Assembly (NCBI RefSeq): GCF_001988955.1
Contig: NZ_CP014263.1
Span: 3,380,001 to 3,444,000, forward strand
Source of the DNA: Spirosoma montaniterrae
GTDB lineage: Bacteria; Bacteroidota; Bacteroidia; Cytophagales; Spirosomataceae
Reading direction: 5' to 3'
Length of the DNA: 64,000 nucleotides
Shown: positions 54,397 through 63,320 of the stretch, piece after piece
Layout of the letters: every line of letters begins with the position of its first letter
Numbering within the stretch: position 1 is the stretch's first letter
Position numbers and translations under genes: made by a program
The notes under the pieces: model-generated
The model's input: only the letters and a program-made list of their open reading frames with translations
The model's database searches: none
Told to the model about the DNA's origin: nothing

Positions 54397-55110
54397 TTAG
54401 AGCGCGAAAAGTGGAACAAACACATCGCCAACCTGAACACCTGGAAACGTCTGATTTTGAAACGTAACCTTTGGCCCTACGAATGAAAATAGTTTTCGTT
54501 TGGCTACCGTCCGCATACCGTAATCTGATTTGTATTGAAACCGTGTTGGTAATTGATACGCTATTGGGTCTGACGTACTCAGGCTAAGCGCAAACGTGCC
54601 ACCATATAGCACTTGCTCCAAAATGGCGGGTACTATATCCCCTTCAACCAGCGTATTCTCCAGCGTTCGGCCATCCGTTACGGCATCTGTCAGCGTAGTT
54701 TGCATCACTTTAGCCAATGAATCGCTTTGGCCTAATGTGAGCGCGTAAAAGGGTCGGTCAAACGCCTGCCTTAGTTGCTCCACAGCCGCATGATTTTCGC
54801 TCCCAAACACCAGCCTGTAGTGCGTATTGACATACAATTCGCGCAGGATGATACTACTTCCTGTCCCGGTAAGTCGGTCATATTTCCAAAGGTCGCGGGT
54901 CATTCCCTCACCTTTGCCAGACACACCCGCGCGAAATCCGTTTGTATCAAAAAAATCCTGCGCCTGTCGGGGCGAGTAGCCCAGTGCAGCCCCCGCCAGC
55001 CCGATAAGGGCCGTTGGCGGGGGTAATGGGAACGACTTATGGAAATTTTGAAATTCTGGATTCCGAAACGAGGCCGTAACCGACTTTAACTCAATCGTAC
55101 AGCACAACAT
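54397..55110 (-). CDS. cas5: Cascade subunit Cas5 (type I-B)
   Basis: A 237-residue RAMP protein. VTASFRNPEFQNFHKSFPLP followed by PTALIGLAGAALGYS is the Cas5 N-terminal signature that caps the crRNA handle. TFQNQTFPGVQVGDVFVPL is the C-terminal part. It stands between cas7 and cas3 with short gaps, as in other I-B operons. Confidence 0.94.
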   Translation of the reverse strand: MLCCTIELKSVTASFRNPEFQNFHKSFPLPPPTALIGLAGAALGYSPRQAQDFFDTNGFRAGVSGKGEGMTRDLWKYDRLTGTGSSIILRELYVNTHYRLVFGSENHAAVEQLRQAFDRPFYALTLGQSDSLAKVMQTTLTDAVTDGRTLENTLVEGDIVPAILEQVLYGGTFALSLSTSDPIAYQLPTRFQYKSDYGMRTVAKRKLFSFVGPKVTFQNQTFPGVQVGDVFVPLFAL

Positions 55111-55121
55111 AAGGTAACAGT

Positions 55122-56021
55122 TTAATTAGCCGCGTAGTAATCCCGAATCCACTGCTTAATAGCCGAAAAACCATCTTTCAAACTCACTACCCCTTCCGCT
55201 TTACCAAAAACGCCTTCCTGCGTTGCCAGCACCGACGAAGTAATAAATTGGTCGTAGTCCGAAAGCACGGTTTGCAAAGCCGCTACATCCACCTGCCCAT
55301 TTCGGTCTGTTCTCACTGCTTCCAGAAAAATAGGATTCTTTGAGTTCATACAGGCAGCCGCCATAAACTTTGGCGATATGTCAGCCAGAAACCGCGACTG
55401 ACGCCCCGAACTCCACATGGTTTGGAACGCATCGATTAAGCCCTGAACTCGTTTAGCCCGCTCATCGGCAGACAATTTACCTGTTTTCTCAAAACCTTCA
55501 CCCGCACCAACGCGGTCGAGTTCAATCAGGATGGTTCCCCGGTAAATGCCCGAATGGATTTCCGTCTCAAAAATGTTTGGCTGTCCGCCTTCCACTTTTT
55601 TAGCCATGTAGTTGGTGCCAAAGTCCAAATCTTCCTGATACTTCGTTAGCGCAAGTAAGGCTTCTACACGCACGGGCGACGTGCGAACGGTCGCTTTGCC
55701 TTTTTCAGCATCTTTCCCTTTGGCCGCGTCCATGAAACCGAACAAATCATCGTCAATGTACTGCGCCGGGTCAAGGCTCGTTTTTGCGGCTCCTTTATCC
55801 TCACTGGCTTTTGCAACCGGTGAAACCGCCCAGCCAAGTTCTTCAAGCTTGTCACGCAGCGCACGGCGCACAGCTTGCGAGGATAGGTAGGGTAGTTGGT
55901 CGCCGTTATCAAGTGTGACTTTTTTAATTGTCACGATGTTATCCACTTCTTTATCGCCCCCATTTAGGCTGGCAAACGACACTTTGGAAAGGTAGGTGAT
56001 GGTCAGGCTGTTAGTTTTCAT
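55122..56021 (-). CDS. cas7: Cascade backbone Cas7 (Cst2/DevR type)
   Basis: A 299-residue RAMP protein of the Cst2/DevR group. LTITYLSKVSFASLNGGDKEVDNIVTIKKV and LPYLSSQAVRRALRDKLEELG are the group signatures, and SSGRQSRFLADISPKFMAA is a further one. About six copies coat the crRNA spacer. Its start overlaps the cas8 stop by 11 bp, which suggests coupled translation. Confidence 0.95.
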   Translation of the reverse strand: MKTNSLTITYLSKVSFASLNGGDKEVDNIVTIKKVTLDNGDQLPYLSSQAVRRALRDKLEELGWAVSPVAKASEDKGAAKTSLDPAQYIDDDLFGFMDAAKGKDAEKGKATVRTSPVRVEALLALTKYQEDLDFGTNYMAKKVEGGQPNIFETEIHSGIYRGTILIELDRVGAGEGFEKTGKLSADERAKRVQGLIDAFQTMWSSGRQSRFLADISPKFMAAACMNSKNPIFLEAVRTDRNGQVDVAALQTVLSDYDQFITSSVLATQEGVFGKAEGVVSLKDGFSAIKQWIRDYYAAN

Positions 56022-57792
56022 TGGTTTGCGATTTGGGACTGAGTTCGGGATTGATTTGGTTGAGTGCCGAGATAATTACAAATTGTTTAATCCAGGCATA
56101 ATTGTCTTCATTGATGCCTTCAAGCAGGTCGCGACTAATGTTGAGCGTAAAGCGCGATTGTACACGCGACAGTTGGTCCATAAAACCCGCAAACTGATTC
56201 GCTTTGCGAAGGGCGATGATGTACTTTCGGCCTTGTCGGGCATTAGTTTTACGGTCATTCTGATTATAATTCAGAATTCCTTGCCCTACTTGTGCGCCCA
56301 AGCCGAGGGCGCGTTTCTGCAAGTCTTCGTTCTGCATAACTTCTTGATTAACAATTAATTCGTACTGTGTAATGAATTTAACAAGGTCGTTGTAGCGTTT
56401 AAAGCCGATGCTTTTTCCCGGCTCGTTCAGCACATCAAGCAAATAGCCGTAGCAGTCATTGAAGAAGCCTTCCATATCAGACAAAATGCTTTGAGCATTC
56501 AGCACCTTTCCGACAAATTTTTCCCGAAACTGGCGTTCCATACAATATCGGTCGCGGTTGCTTTGTAGTGATGGCTTAATGATTTTCAGGCTCTGCCAAA
56601 CGTTGGGGATAGACACGCCCTGTTGCCTAAACCGATGAATGAGGGCGAACACAAATTTGACATGATGAAGATTTTCAAACTGATTGGGCCGCATAGTGGC
56701 GGCAAACGATTCTGCCCGAAGGGATACAATACCAATACTTCGATCAGCTATTCCAAGCATTTTAAGCATTTCCAATTGCTCAAAGGACTTCCTATCTTTC
56801 ATCACACTGTTATAAAGTGTGTGGAGCATGTAGAAAAGGTTTTCATTTCGTCCGATAAAATCGCCAGCCCGCCCAAGCGCATTATTTTCGTCGGACATGG
56901 GGAAATTAGCAATGTATTCCTGCTGCCGAAGCAAATCGGCGGGGCGGGTGATTTTATCAAATTTATCCCGAAGAAGCTCATACAGATTCTTCAGATTATC
57001 CGAGTAAATCAGATACACATTCAGCGCATCGCGTAGCTTACCTGGGTATTGATAGAAGCAGGCTGCAGCGGCAAATCGGCTCAAATAAAGGGCTTTCCAA
57101 CTTACCTTCTTGTCGTTTGTGCTTCGATGCGAACTAAAGGCACTTATACCAGAGATGAATGGCGAAATATTTTGAGCATCAACCAATCGCTTTACAGACT
57201 CGCCCGTCAGATAGCACGGGTTTGGTCCCGGCTCGAAGTAGGCGTTTTGGGGTGGTTCTAAACGGGTTAGCTTAGTATATGGCTCATTGAAGTACACCTT
57301 ACTCAATAACTTTAGCTTACGGTTGTTAAACTCAACTTCAATTTTATCAGCCAATGCCGAATCCCGTTTACGTATCGATTCTATCTTTTCAGTATTAACT
57401 TCTTTTGAGGTAGTTCCCTGTGCATTATTGGTCAAAAGTTCTGTCAGACCATAGGTATTCATTTTAGGGAACGGTGTGGCTGTTAACTCTCCGTTTTGAC
57501 CAACCGTAAAGAAGAGATTTCCACCCTCAGCTAGTTGCTTATCTGTGTAGGTATCATACACCTCGCGACCCATTTCATAATACAGGTCTTCAAGCAGACC
57601 AAATAAATCGTGATGGTTCAGCCAAAGATTATCTGGCTCCAAACCAAAGTGGGTTCCTTCAGTTAGGCTAAACTTTTTTAGTTTGCCTAATTCACCATCC
57701 TCTATTCTTCGCAGATAACGATACATTGCCACGATGCCGTTATCCAGAAAAACGTTATGGGTTTGGTTAAAGGTTATTTTTTCTACACTCAT
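56011..57792 (-). CDS. cas8b1: Cascade large subunit Cas8b1 (Cst1 type)
   Basis: A 593-residue protein of the Cst1 (Cas8b1) family, the PAM-reading large subunit. Landmarks: VFLDNGIVAMYRYL, HHDLFGLLEDLYYEM, CYLTGESVKRLVD (Cys193), SPFISGISAFSS, and the helical C-terminal half. This family with Cst2-type Cas7 identifies the I-B subtype. It is the first gene of the operon, downstream of a 203-bp divergent promoter region. Confidence 0.93.
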   Translation of the reverse strand: MSVEKITFNQTHNVFLDNGIVAMYRYLRRIEDGELGKLKKFSLTEGTHFGLEPDNLWLNHHDLFGLLEDLYYEMGREVYDTYTDKQLAEGGNLFFTVGQNGELTATPFPKMNTYGLTELLTNNAQGTTSKEVNTEKIESIRKRDSALADKIEVEFNNRKLKLLSKVYFNEPYTKLTRLEPPQNAYFEPGPNPCYLTGESVKRLVDAQNISPFISGISAFSSHRSTNDKKVSWKALYLSRFAAAACFYQYPGKLRDALNVYLIYSDNLKNLYELLRDKFDKITRPADLLRQQEYIANFPMSDENNALGRAGDFIGRNENLFYMLHTLYNSVMKDRKSFEQLEMLKMLGIADRSIGIVSLRAESFAATMRPNQFENLHHVKFVFALIHRFRQQGVSIPNVWQSLKIIKPSLQSNRDRYCMERQFREKFVGKVLNAQSILSDMEGFFNDCYGYLLDVLNEPGKSIGFKRYNDLVKFITQYELIVNQEVMQNEDLQKRALGLGAQVGQGILNYNQNDRKTNARQGRKYIIALRKANQFAGFMDQLSRVQSRFTLNISRDLLEGINEDNYAWIKQFVIISALNQINPELSPKSQTNEN

Positions 57793-57995
57793 CGTTTTTT
57801 CCGTTTCAAAGTCAAACCTTAATGTTTCTCAACAACAGCCCTTTGCCGTCTTCCAACCCTTAATCGGGCGAACTCGAAAAAGGTCAGTGATTTATTTTTT
57901 TGTCAGCAAAGCAACATCAGAAAAGTGACGTATTCTGTCACAAAACTTTATTGGTTAATTGGTTGTATCTTCGTTGATCTATAATCCGTTTTGCC
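57793..57995. promoter_or_regulatory. Divergent promoter region of the cas operon and an orphan gene
   Basis: 203 bp. For the cas operon, a near-match TAAGGTTTG (one base too long against TAnnTTTG) lies at 57813-57821 on the minus strand. GTGAC and GTCAC (57925-57941) form a 17-bp palindrome that could be an operator. For the rightward gene TATCTTCG at 57965-57972 is close to the -7 consensus. Confidence 0.45.
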
Positions 57996-58208
57996 ATGAC
58001 TATCCTGCAACTTCCCGTTCCCGAAACAACTGCCGAACGTTTTCGGGCCTTGTCGGAGCAACAGCAAACATTTGTGTCACAATTGGTGACCGACTGTTTA
58101 TCCGAATCATCAAGTCTCACACAGGTCATGGACTACATTAGCTTCAAAGCTGCACAGCGTGGATTAACTCCCGAAATTTTACAGGAATTACTTTCTTCCC
58201 ATCCCTAA
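57996..58208 (+). CDS. Orphan small protein, antitoxin-like
   Basis: A 70-residue acidic protein. VPETTAERFRALSEQQQTFVSQLV and FKAAQRGLTPEILQELLSS resemble small VapB-like or ArdK-like antitoxin proteins of Cytophagales that are normally followed by a PIN toxin gene; here no toxin follows. It is divergent from the cas operon. It may be a free-standing antitoxin, a regulator, or a remnant. Confidence 0.6.
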   Translation: MTILQLPVPETTAERFRALSEQQQTFVSQLVTDCLSESSSLTQVMDYISFKAAQRGLTPEILQELLSSHP

Positions 58209-58226
58209 CTCACGACACAAACTCCC

Positions 58227-58505
58227 CTACCCGCCCCGCACATACGCCCGCAATTTATCCGGGCTGTCGATACGTATCTGGCCGGGTAAGCCCAGAATAA
58301 ACCGGCCTACACCTATCCAACTGCGCACTTCGCCCGTGTAGCGGTACGAGAACGTTGCGTCGTCGGGTACAGGGTAAATGTTGGGGCGGGTGGTTGGGCG
58401 TTCTTCCAGCAGCAGGTGGCGGCTTCCTTCTTTTTCTACCGGAAAACCCACTTCTTCGAGCGTGACCAGAAACCGGCGCACGTGGCGTGGGTGGCAGTCG
58501 AGGAG
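58227..58505 (-). pseudogene. Remnant of a WYL-domain transcription regulator
   Basis: An open frame of 92 codons with no good start; GTG at 58481 gives 84. Its first part (LDCHPRHVRRFLVTLEEVGFPVEKE) resembles a DNA-binding recognition helix of HTH_11/DeoR type, as in the N-terminus of WYL regulators, and its last part (IGVGRFILGLPGQIRIDSPDKLRAYV) resembles the final strand and helix of a WYL domain. About 150 residues of WYL core are missing between them. It directly follows the ggt stop codon in the same frame. Confidence 0.5.
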
Positions 58506-60317
58506 TTACCAGCCGCGTGCGGTGTTGTCGGCGCGGGGGTCGGAGGCTCCTTCGTAGCTGCCGTCGGGCCGAACCATCACGCAGTCCATGCGGCCCAGCG
58601 TGTTGGTTAATTTCTCCAGTATATAGCCCCGTTCCTGTAATTTTAAAACAGTGTTATCAGAAAAAGCACCGTTTTCAAAAATGGTTTTGTCGGGCAACCA
58701 TTGATGATGAAATTTCAGCGCGTTAACGGCCTGCTGCATGCTCATGCCATGTTCAATGACGTTCAGAATGGTCTGATACACCGACGTGATGATGGTAGAG
58801 CCGCCCGGCGTACCGACCACCATAAACAGTTTACCGTCTTTTTCCACAATTGTCGGCGTCATACTCGACAGCATCCGTTTGTTGGGCGCAATGGCATTGG
58901 CCTGATTGCCAATCAGTCCGAACATATTGGGCACGCCCGGCTTTACGCTGAAATCGTCCATTTCGTTGTTCATAAAGAATCCGGCACCGCCCACCACAAC
59001 CCGGCTGCCATAGCCCCCGTTAAGCGTGGTAGTGATGCTCACGGCGTTGCCTTCCTTATCGACAATGGAGAAATGCGTGGTTTCTAAACTTTCGTAGCCG
59101 GGAATAGTACCGCCCCGAACGGCCTTACTGTCGGTAGCGCGGGCAAACGAGAAGTCGGTCCAGCGGGTGCGAAGGTAGTCGGGACTCATCAGTTCGGCCA
59201 TCGGAATTTTCACAAAGTCGGGGTCGCCCAGAAACTTTGAACGGTCGGCATATACGCGCCGTTCGGCTTCGATCATCACCTGCACGGTGCTGTCGGCGTT
59301 CCAGCCCCACTTTCGCAGCGGATATGGCTCCGTAAAGCGCATCAGTTGCACTAAGGCCACGCCCCCGCTGGAGGTTGGCGGCATCGTGATGATTTTGTAG
59401 TTTTTATACGTCGCCTGAATCGGGTCGCGCCAGGTGGCGTGGTAGTTTTTCAGGTCGTCTTCGGTAATCAGGCCACCGCCCCGGCGCATTTCTTCGGCCA
59501 GTAGCCGCGCCGTTTCGCCTTCGTAGAAATCGGCCCGGCCCCGCGTTTGTATGCGCTGCAGGGTTTTGGCTAAGTCGGTCTGAACAAGCCGGTCGCCTTT
59601 GTGCCATGTCACGGTGTCGCCGGGCGTAGTGCTGCGTAGAAAGTACGTTTTGTCGGGGTTAATTTTAAGCAGATCGCCTTTGATCCGGTTCAGGCCGGTG
59701 GCGTCGCGGTCGGTCAGCAGAAATCCGTTGGCCGCTAAGTCAACGGCGGGTTGGAGCACCTGCGCCCACGTCAGTTTACCAAACCGTTTGTGGGCTTCTA
59801 CCATGCCATCGACCGTTCCGGGCACACCGCTTGCCAGATGCCCCAGAATACTGAGCGATGGCCGCACGTTCCCTGCCGAATCGAGGTACATGTTCTGCGT
59901 AGCCCGGCCCGAAGCTTTTTCGCGGTAATCGAGCGTATAGGCTTTCCCGGCCTGATCGCGGTAAACCATGAAACCGCCCCCGCCGAGGTTGCCCGCAAAC
60001 GGATATACCACGGCCAGCGCGAAATGCACGGCTACGGCCGCATCGACCGCGTTGCCACCTGCCTGCAAGATCGACAGCCCCACCTCCGACGAAATCGGGT
60101 GCGCCGTTGCTACCATACCGTTCCGACCAACAACGCCTTTTTTATCGGAGAAAAACGCGCTGGCCTGTGTACCTGTCCGGGTCGGAATTTCTTCAACGTA
60201 TTGATAGACGCCCTGGCTTTCGCGCACTGCCGGGGTAGTTGAAACGGGTGGTTTGGTCTTGCAGGCATACAGGCCAACCGCCAACAGTAGAGAGCCGGAG
60301 AGAATACGTTTTAGCAT
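58506..60317 (-). CDS. ggt: Gamma-glutamyltransferase, lipoprotein
   Basis: A 603-residue gamma-glutamyltransferase that would break down glutathione or gamma-glutamyl peptides in the periplasm. Signal peptide with lipobox (LLLAVGLYACKT), the large subunit with VDAAVAVHFALAVVYPFAGNLGGGGF, and the small subunit starting at the autoproteolytic Thr413 of ETTHFSIVD, followed by NEMDDFS. AfterMyc-type GSTIITSVYQTILNV closes the fold. The ATG at 60317 is used, since an earlier frame start lacks a signal peptide. Confidence 0.94.
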   Translation of the reverse strand: MLKRILSGSLLLAVGLYACKTKPPVSTTPAVRESQGVYQYVEEIPTRTGTQASAFFSDKKGVVGRNGMVATAHPISSEVGLSILQAGGNAVDAAVAVHFALAVVYPFAGNLGGGGFMVYRDQAGKAYTLDYREKASGRATQNMYLDSAGNVRPSLSILGHLASGVPGTVDGMVEAHKRFGKLTWAQVLQPAVDLAANGFLLTDRDATGLNRIKGDLLKINPDKTYFLRSTTPGDTVTWHKGDRLVQTDLAKTLQRIQTRGRADFYEGETARLLAEEMRRGGGLITEDDLKNYHATWRDPIQATYKNYKIITMPPTSSGGVALVQLMRFTEPYPLRKWGWNADSTVQVMIEAERRVYADRSKFLGDPDFVKIPMAELMSPDYLRTRWTDFSFARATDSKAVRGGTIPGYESLETTHFSIVDKEGNAVSITTTLNGGYGSRVVVGGAGFFMNNEMDDFSVKPGVPNMFGLIGNQANAIAPNKRMLSSMTPTIVEKDGKLFMVVGTPGGSTIITSVYQTILNVIEHGMSMQQAVNALKFHHQWLPDKTIFENGAFSDNTVLKLQERGYILEKLTNTLGRMDCVMVRPDGSYEGASDPRADNTARGW

Positions 60318-60554
60318 ATAGATAGCGCAGGTTGCAGAAACAGCAAAAGAAGCCATTGAATTGGAAGAAACCAAACCCATCTGGCAGGGGTAGTTGACCT
60401 GAGCAAAGCGGATCGCCACTTATCCGCAGATTCCCCTGCTCGTCCGAAATTGTTTGGTCGATATGGATGCTTGTACGAAATTAGCCTGCAAAAGGTTGAA
60501 GAGTGGCTCTATCACGACGCTCTTTCGTTCTTTCACTTTTTCGCTCTTTCACGA

Positions 60555-61790
60555 ATGCTTCGTCAGGTATTTGAAAGTTTCCGGTTTGCGTGGCAGGCGC
60601 TGCGTTCGAATCTGCTTCGCACCACGCTCTCGCTGCTGGGCGTAACGGTCGGTATTTTTGCCATCATTGCCGTGTTTACGCTCGTCGATTCACTCGAACG
60701 GAACATCCGCACCAGCCTGTCGTTTATTGGCGACAAGGTGATTTACGTGCAGAAATGGCCGTGGAATTTCGATGGCGAATACCAGTGGTGGAAGTATTTT
60801 CAGCGTCCCGAACCCAATATGAACGAGTACCGGTTTTTATCGGCCAAACTGGAAAACGCACAGGCGGTGGCAGCTATGGATTTCAAAGGGCGGCAAACCG
60901 TGAAGCAGGGCAACAACAGCATGACGTCGCTGATTCAGGGCATTACGTTCGAGTATAATCTGATTTCCGACGTTCCTGTGGCGCAGGGCCGCTATTTTAC
61001 CCAGCAGGAGATCGACGTGGCCCGCAACGTAGCCATTATTGGCTCCGACGTAGCCCAGAACCTGTTTCCCGGTATAGACCCCGTTGGCAAAAGTTTTAAA
61101 ATCAACGGGCTGAACTACGTAGTCATCGGCATCCAGGAAGCCAAAGGCGAGAGCCTGCTCAACTTCGGCGGCAACCCCGACATTAAATGCCTGATTCCGC
61201 TGGGCGCATTTGCCAAGATGTACCACTCGGTTAACCCCAGCATCGACATTGTGGCGAAGGGCTACGACACCGACGAGGGGCTGCTTGAACTCGAAAGCGA
61301 AATTCGCGGGCTGATGCGCACCCGACGCGGTCTACGCCCCCTACAGGCCGATAATTTTGCGATGAACCGCCCCGAAGCAGCCGCGCAGGCCATCAGTGGT
61401 ATCTTTGCCGTGTTGACCATTGCGGGCTGGGTTATTGGTGGTTTCTCAATTCTGATTGGCGGCTTTGGCATTGCCAACATCATGTTCGTAAGCGTGAAAG
61501 AACGTACCAACATCATCGGCATTCAGAAATCACTGGGGGCAAAAAACTATGTGATTTTGTTTCAGTTTCTGTTCGAGGCTGTGCTGCTGAGTTTGGTAGG
61601 CGGGCTGGCTGGCATTCTGCTGGTTTACCTGCTGTCGTTTATGCAGTTAGGCAGTTTAGATCTGCAACTATCGGCGGGTAACATCGCGCTGGGGTTGGGC
61701 GTTTCGAGTGTGATTGGCGTGTTGTCGGGTATTATTCCGGCCTTTTCAGCCGCCCGTATGGACCCCGTTATTGCCATCCGCTCGAAATGA
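60555..61790 (+). CDS. MacB/FtsX-family ABC permease
   Basis: A 411-residue protein with an N-terminal membrane helix (LSLLGVTVGIFAIIAVFTLV), a large MacB_PCD periplasmic domain (IQGITFEYNLISDVPVAQGRYFTQQEI) and three C-terminal helices of FtsX type (IGGFGIANIMFVSVKERTNIIGIQKSLGA). The ATG at 60555 begins MLRQVFESFRFAWQAL. No ATPase gene is adjacent, so the partner is encoded elsewhere. Such proteins export toxins, lipoproteins or peptides, or act as mechanotransmitters. Confidence 0.92.
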   Translation: MLRQVFESFRFAWQALRSNLLRTTLSLLGVTVGIFAIIAVFTLVDSLERNIRTSLSFIGDKVIYVQKWPWNFDGEYQWWKYFQRPEPNMNEYRFLSAKLENAQAVAAMDFKGRQTVKQGNNSMTSLIQGITFEYNLISDVPVAQGRYFTQQEIDVARNVAIIGSDVAQNLFPGIDPVGKSFKINGLNYVVIGIQEAKGESLLNFGGNPDIKCLIPLGAFAKMYHSVNPSIDIVAKGYDTDEGLLELESEIRGLMRTRRGLRPLQADNFAMNRPEAAAQAISGIFAVLTIAGWVIGGFSILIGGFGIANIMFVSVKERTNIIGIQKSLGAKNYVILFQFLFEAVLLSLVGGLAGILLVYLLSFMQLGSLDLQLSAGNIALGLGVSSVIGVLSGIIPAFSAARMDPVIAIRSK

Positions 61791-61799
61791 GTAAACCCG

Positions 61800-61820
61800 T
61801 ATATTTGTTTCCATAGAAAC
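61800..61820 (+). promoter_or_regulatory. Promoter and palindromic operator of the toxin-antitoxin pair
   Basis: TATATTTG (61800-61807) matches TAnnTTTG. The palindrome GTTTC-CATA-GAAAC (61807-61820) sits at the expected start of transcription, as in autoregulated toxin-antitoxin operons. The antitoxin start codon is 13 bp beyond. Confidence 0.65.
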
Positions 61821-61832
61821 AATTCGTAGCCA

Positions 61833-62096
61833 ATGACGTACACTGTTGAAGTTACCAGCAAGCATGCTCTTAGCATGTTGAAAAGCATGGAAAAAGCCGG
61901 TATGCTTACCGTGAGGAAGGAGCGTAATCGGTCGATAAAACAGAAGAAGCTATCTACAGCACAACAACATGCATGGAACAGTATTCAGCAGGGTTTGGCT
62001 GAAGTGAAAAAGTTTGAAGACGGTACAATTACGCTATCGACAGCCGACGATTTTCTTGCTGATTGGGAAAAAGAAATTCAGGCTCAATCAGAATAA
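61833..62096 (+). CDS. Type II antitoxin, RelB/YafN-like
   Basis: An 87-residue protein. MTYTVEVTSKHALSMLKSMEKAGMLTV looks like an N-terminal DNA-binding arm, and the Lys-rich middle and acidic C-terminal tail (STADDFLADWEKEIQAQSE) would bind the toxin. It is 17 bp upstream of the toxin gene and follows a palindromic operator. Confidence 0.8.
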   Translation: MTYTVEVTSKHALSMLKSMEKAGMLTVRKERNRSIKQKKLSTAQQHAWNSIQQGLAEVKKFEDGTITLSTADDFLADWEKEIQAQSE

Positions 62097-62113
62097 ATAC
62101 CGGATAACCCACT

Positions 62114-62446
62114 ATGTCGTATACGGTTATTGTTACTGACTCCTTTAAACGCGATGCCAAAGCGTTACAAAAAAAGTATAAATCTCTGCCCAGCGAAATT
62201 CGATCAATCATTAATGTGCTAAAGGAAACACCTGAAACAGGTCAGGCTATCGGGAAAGCCTGTTATAAAATTCGATTAGCAATCAAAAGTAAAGGCAAAG
62301 GTAAACGGGGTGGTGCCCGACTAATAACATGCGTCAGGGTTGTGAATGAACATGTTTTTCTACTCGCTATTTACGATAAGGCTGACCAAGCCGATATTGC
62401 AAACGCTGACCTGACTGACCGCCTAAATGAATCGGACTTACTTTAA
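62114..62446 (+). CDS. Type II toxin, RelE/ParE family
   Basis: A 110-residue RelE/ParE-fold toxin: VIVTDSFKRDAKALQKKYKSLPSEI at the N-terminus, YKIRLAIKSKGKGKRGGARLITCVRV in the strand core, and VFLLAIYDKADQADI at the C-terminus, the pattern of mRNA interferases of the HigB/RelE group. Its last 4 bp overlap the convergent LuxR gene. Confidence 0.9.
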   Translation: MSYTVIVTDSFKRDAKALQKKYKSLPSEIRSIINVLKETPETGQAIGKACYKIRLAIKSKGKGKRGGARLITCVRVVNEHVFLLAIYDKADQADIANADLTDRLNESDLL

Positions 62447-63129
62447 GCCGGTACGCTGTTGAGCAAATCGACCATGTTGCGGGCGTTGGTTTTGCGAAAC
62501 AGGTTGCTGCGGTGATTGCGAACGGTGTTGATGCTGATAAACAGCCGAGTGGCGATTTCTTTACTGCTTAGTCCTTCTTTGATAAGTTCGATAATCTCAA
62601 CCTCACGCGAGGTGAGCGGCTGCTCGGCCTGCGTGGGAACGTAAGTGCTGATTTTGCGATACCCCAGCGGATGCACTTTATACACGTCGAGCTGCACCCG
62701 AACAAATGGTCGTTCGGCAGACAAATCGCGGAAAAGCACGAGTTTTTCCAGATTGCCCTGTCTGTTCACGTAAAACTGCTTCTCATCGTGCAGGCAGAAA
62801 TAATTGCCCTGCCCGCGACGAATCCGGTAATGCACCACAAACCGATACAGATGGATTTCGGCGGGGTCGATTTCGTGGGCATAGGCATCTATTTTCTGCC
62901 GGATACGACTATACGGTTCACGGTCATCGGGATGAACGAGTGCGAGCAGATCAGCCAGTTTCTTGGTGTTTAGCTCGTGATTGGAGTGCCCAAACAGTGC
63001 GGCTCCGTTGCCGCTGATGAACCGATGGCTGTGGCCTCCATTAAAGCAGTGTAATACCACCCAGCCCGGAAAAAGCCGTTCTATGAGCTGATTGCCCACT
63101 TGTTTGTCAACTACATCCTCCATAATCAA
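62443..63129 (-). CDS. LuxR-family regulator with PAS-like domain
   Basis: A 228-residue regulator. The N-terminal 120 residues contain a PAS-like fold (FPGWVVLHCFNGGHSHRFISGNG, ADLLALVHPDDREPYSRI, PEAEIHLYRFVVHYRIR-type strands). The C-terminus is a GerE/LuxR helix-turn-helix: LTSREVEIIELIKEGLSSKEIA and LFISINTVRNHRSNLF. It would sense an unknown ligand or redox signal. No kinase adjacent. Two inverted sites with GTACGTAC lie upstream of it. Confidence 0.88.
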   Translation of the reverse strand: MIMEDVVDKQVGNQLIERLFPGWVVLHCFNGGHSHRFISGNGAALFGHSNHELNTKKLADLLALVHPDDREPYSRIRQKIDAYAHEIDPAEIHLYRFVVHYRIRRGQGNYFCLHDEKQFYVNRQGNLEKLVLFRDLSAERPFVRVQLDVYKVHPLGYRKISTYVPTQAEQPLTSREVEIIELIKEGLSSKEIATRLFISINTVRNHRSNLFRKTNARNMVDLLNSVPA

Positions 63130-63188
63130 TCGCGCTTAGTAGCTGCCCTGCTAACAGGTCGACTACAATCCTGTTTGACAAAAAAATA

Positions 63189-63300
63189 ATGTGTACGTAC
63201 TCGTAAATAGCAATGCAATTGTAGGACTATATCCGGTAAATCCAAGGGAAAGATGATTAAACGGTATTAGGAAATGCATTATTTATGAGTACGTACACAT
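63189..63300. repeat. Inverted pair of 20-bp GTACGTAC sites
   Basis: ATGTGTACGTACTCGTAAAT (63189-63208) and the inverted copy at 63281-63300 agree in 19 of 20 positions, separated by 72 bp. Each holds the palindrome GTACGTAC. It lies in the intergenic region before the LuxR gene and may be a pair of operator sites. Confidence 0.7.
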
Positions 63301-63320
63301 AAAATAGCGTTCTTTTATCA

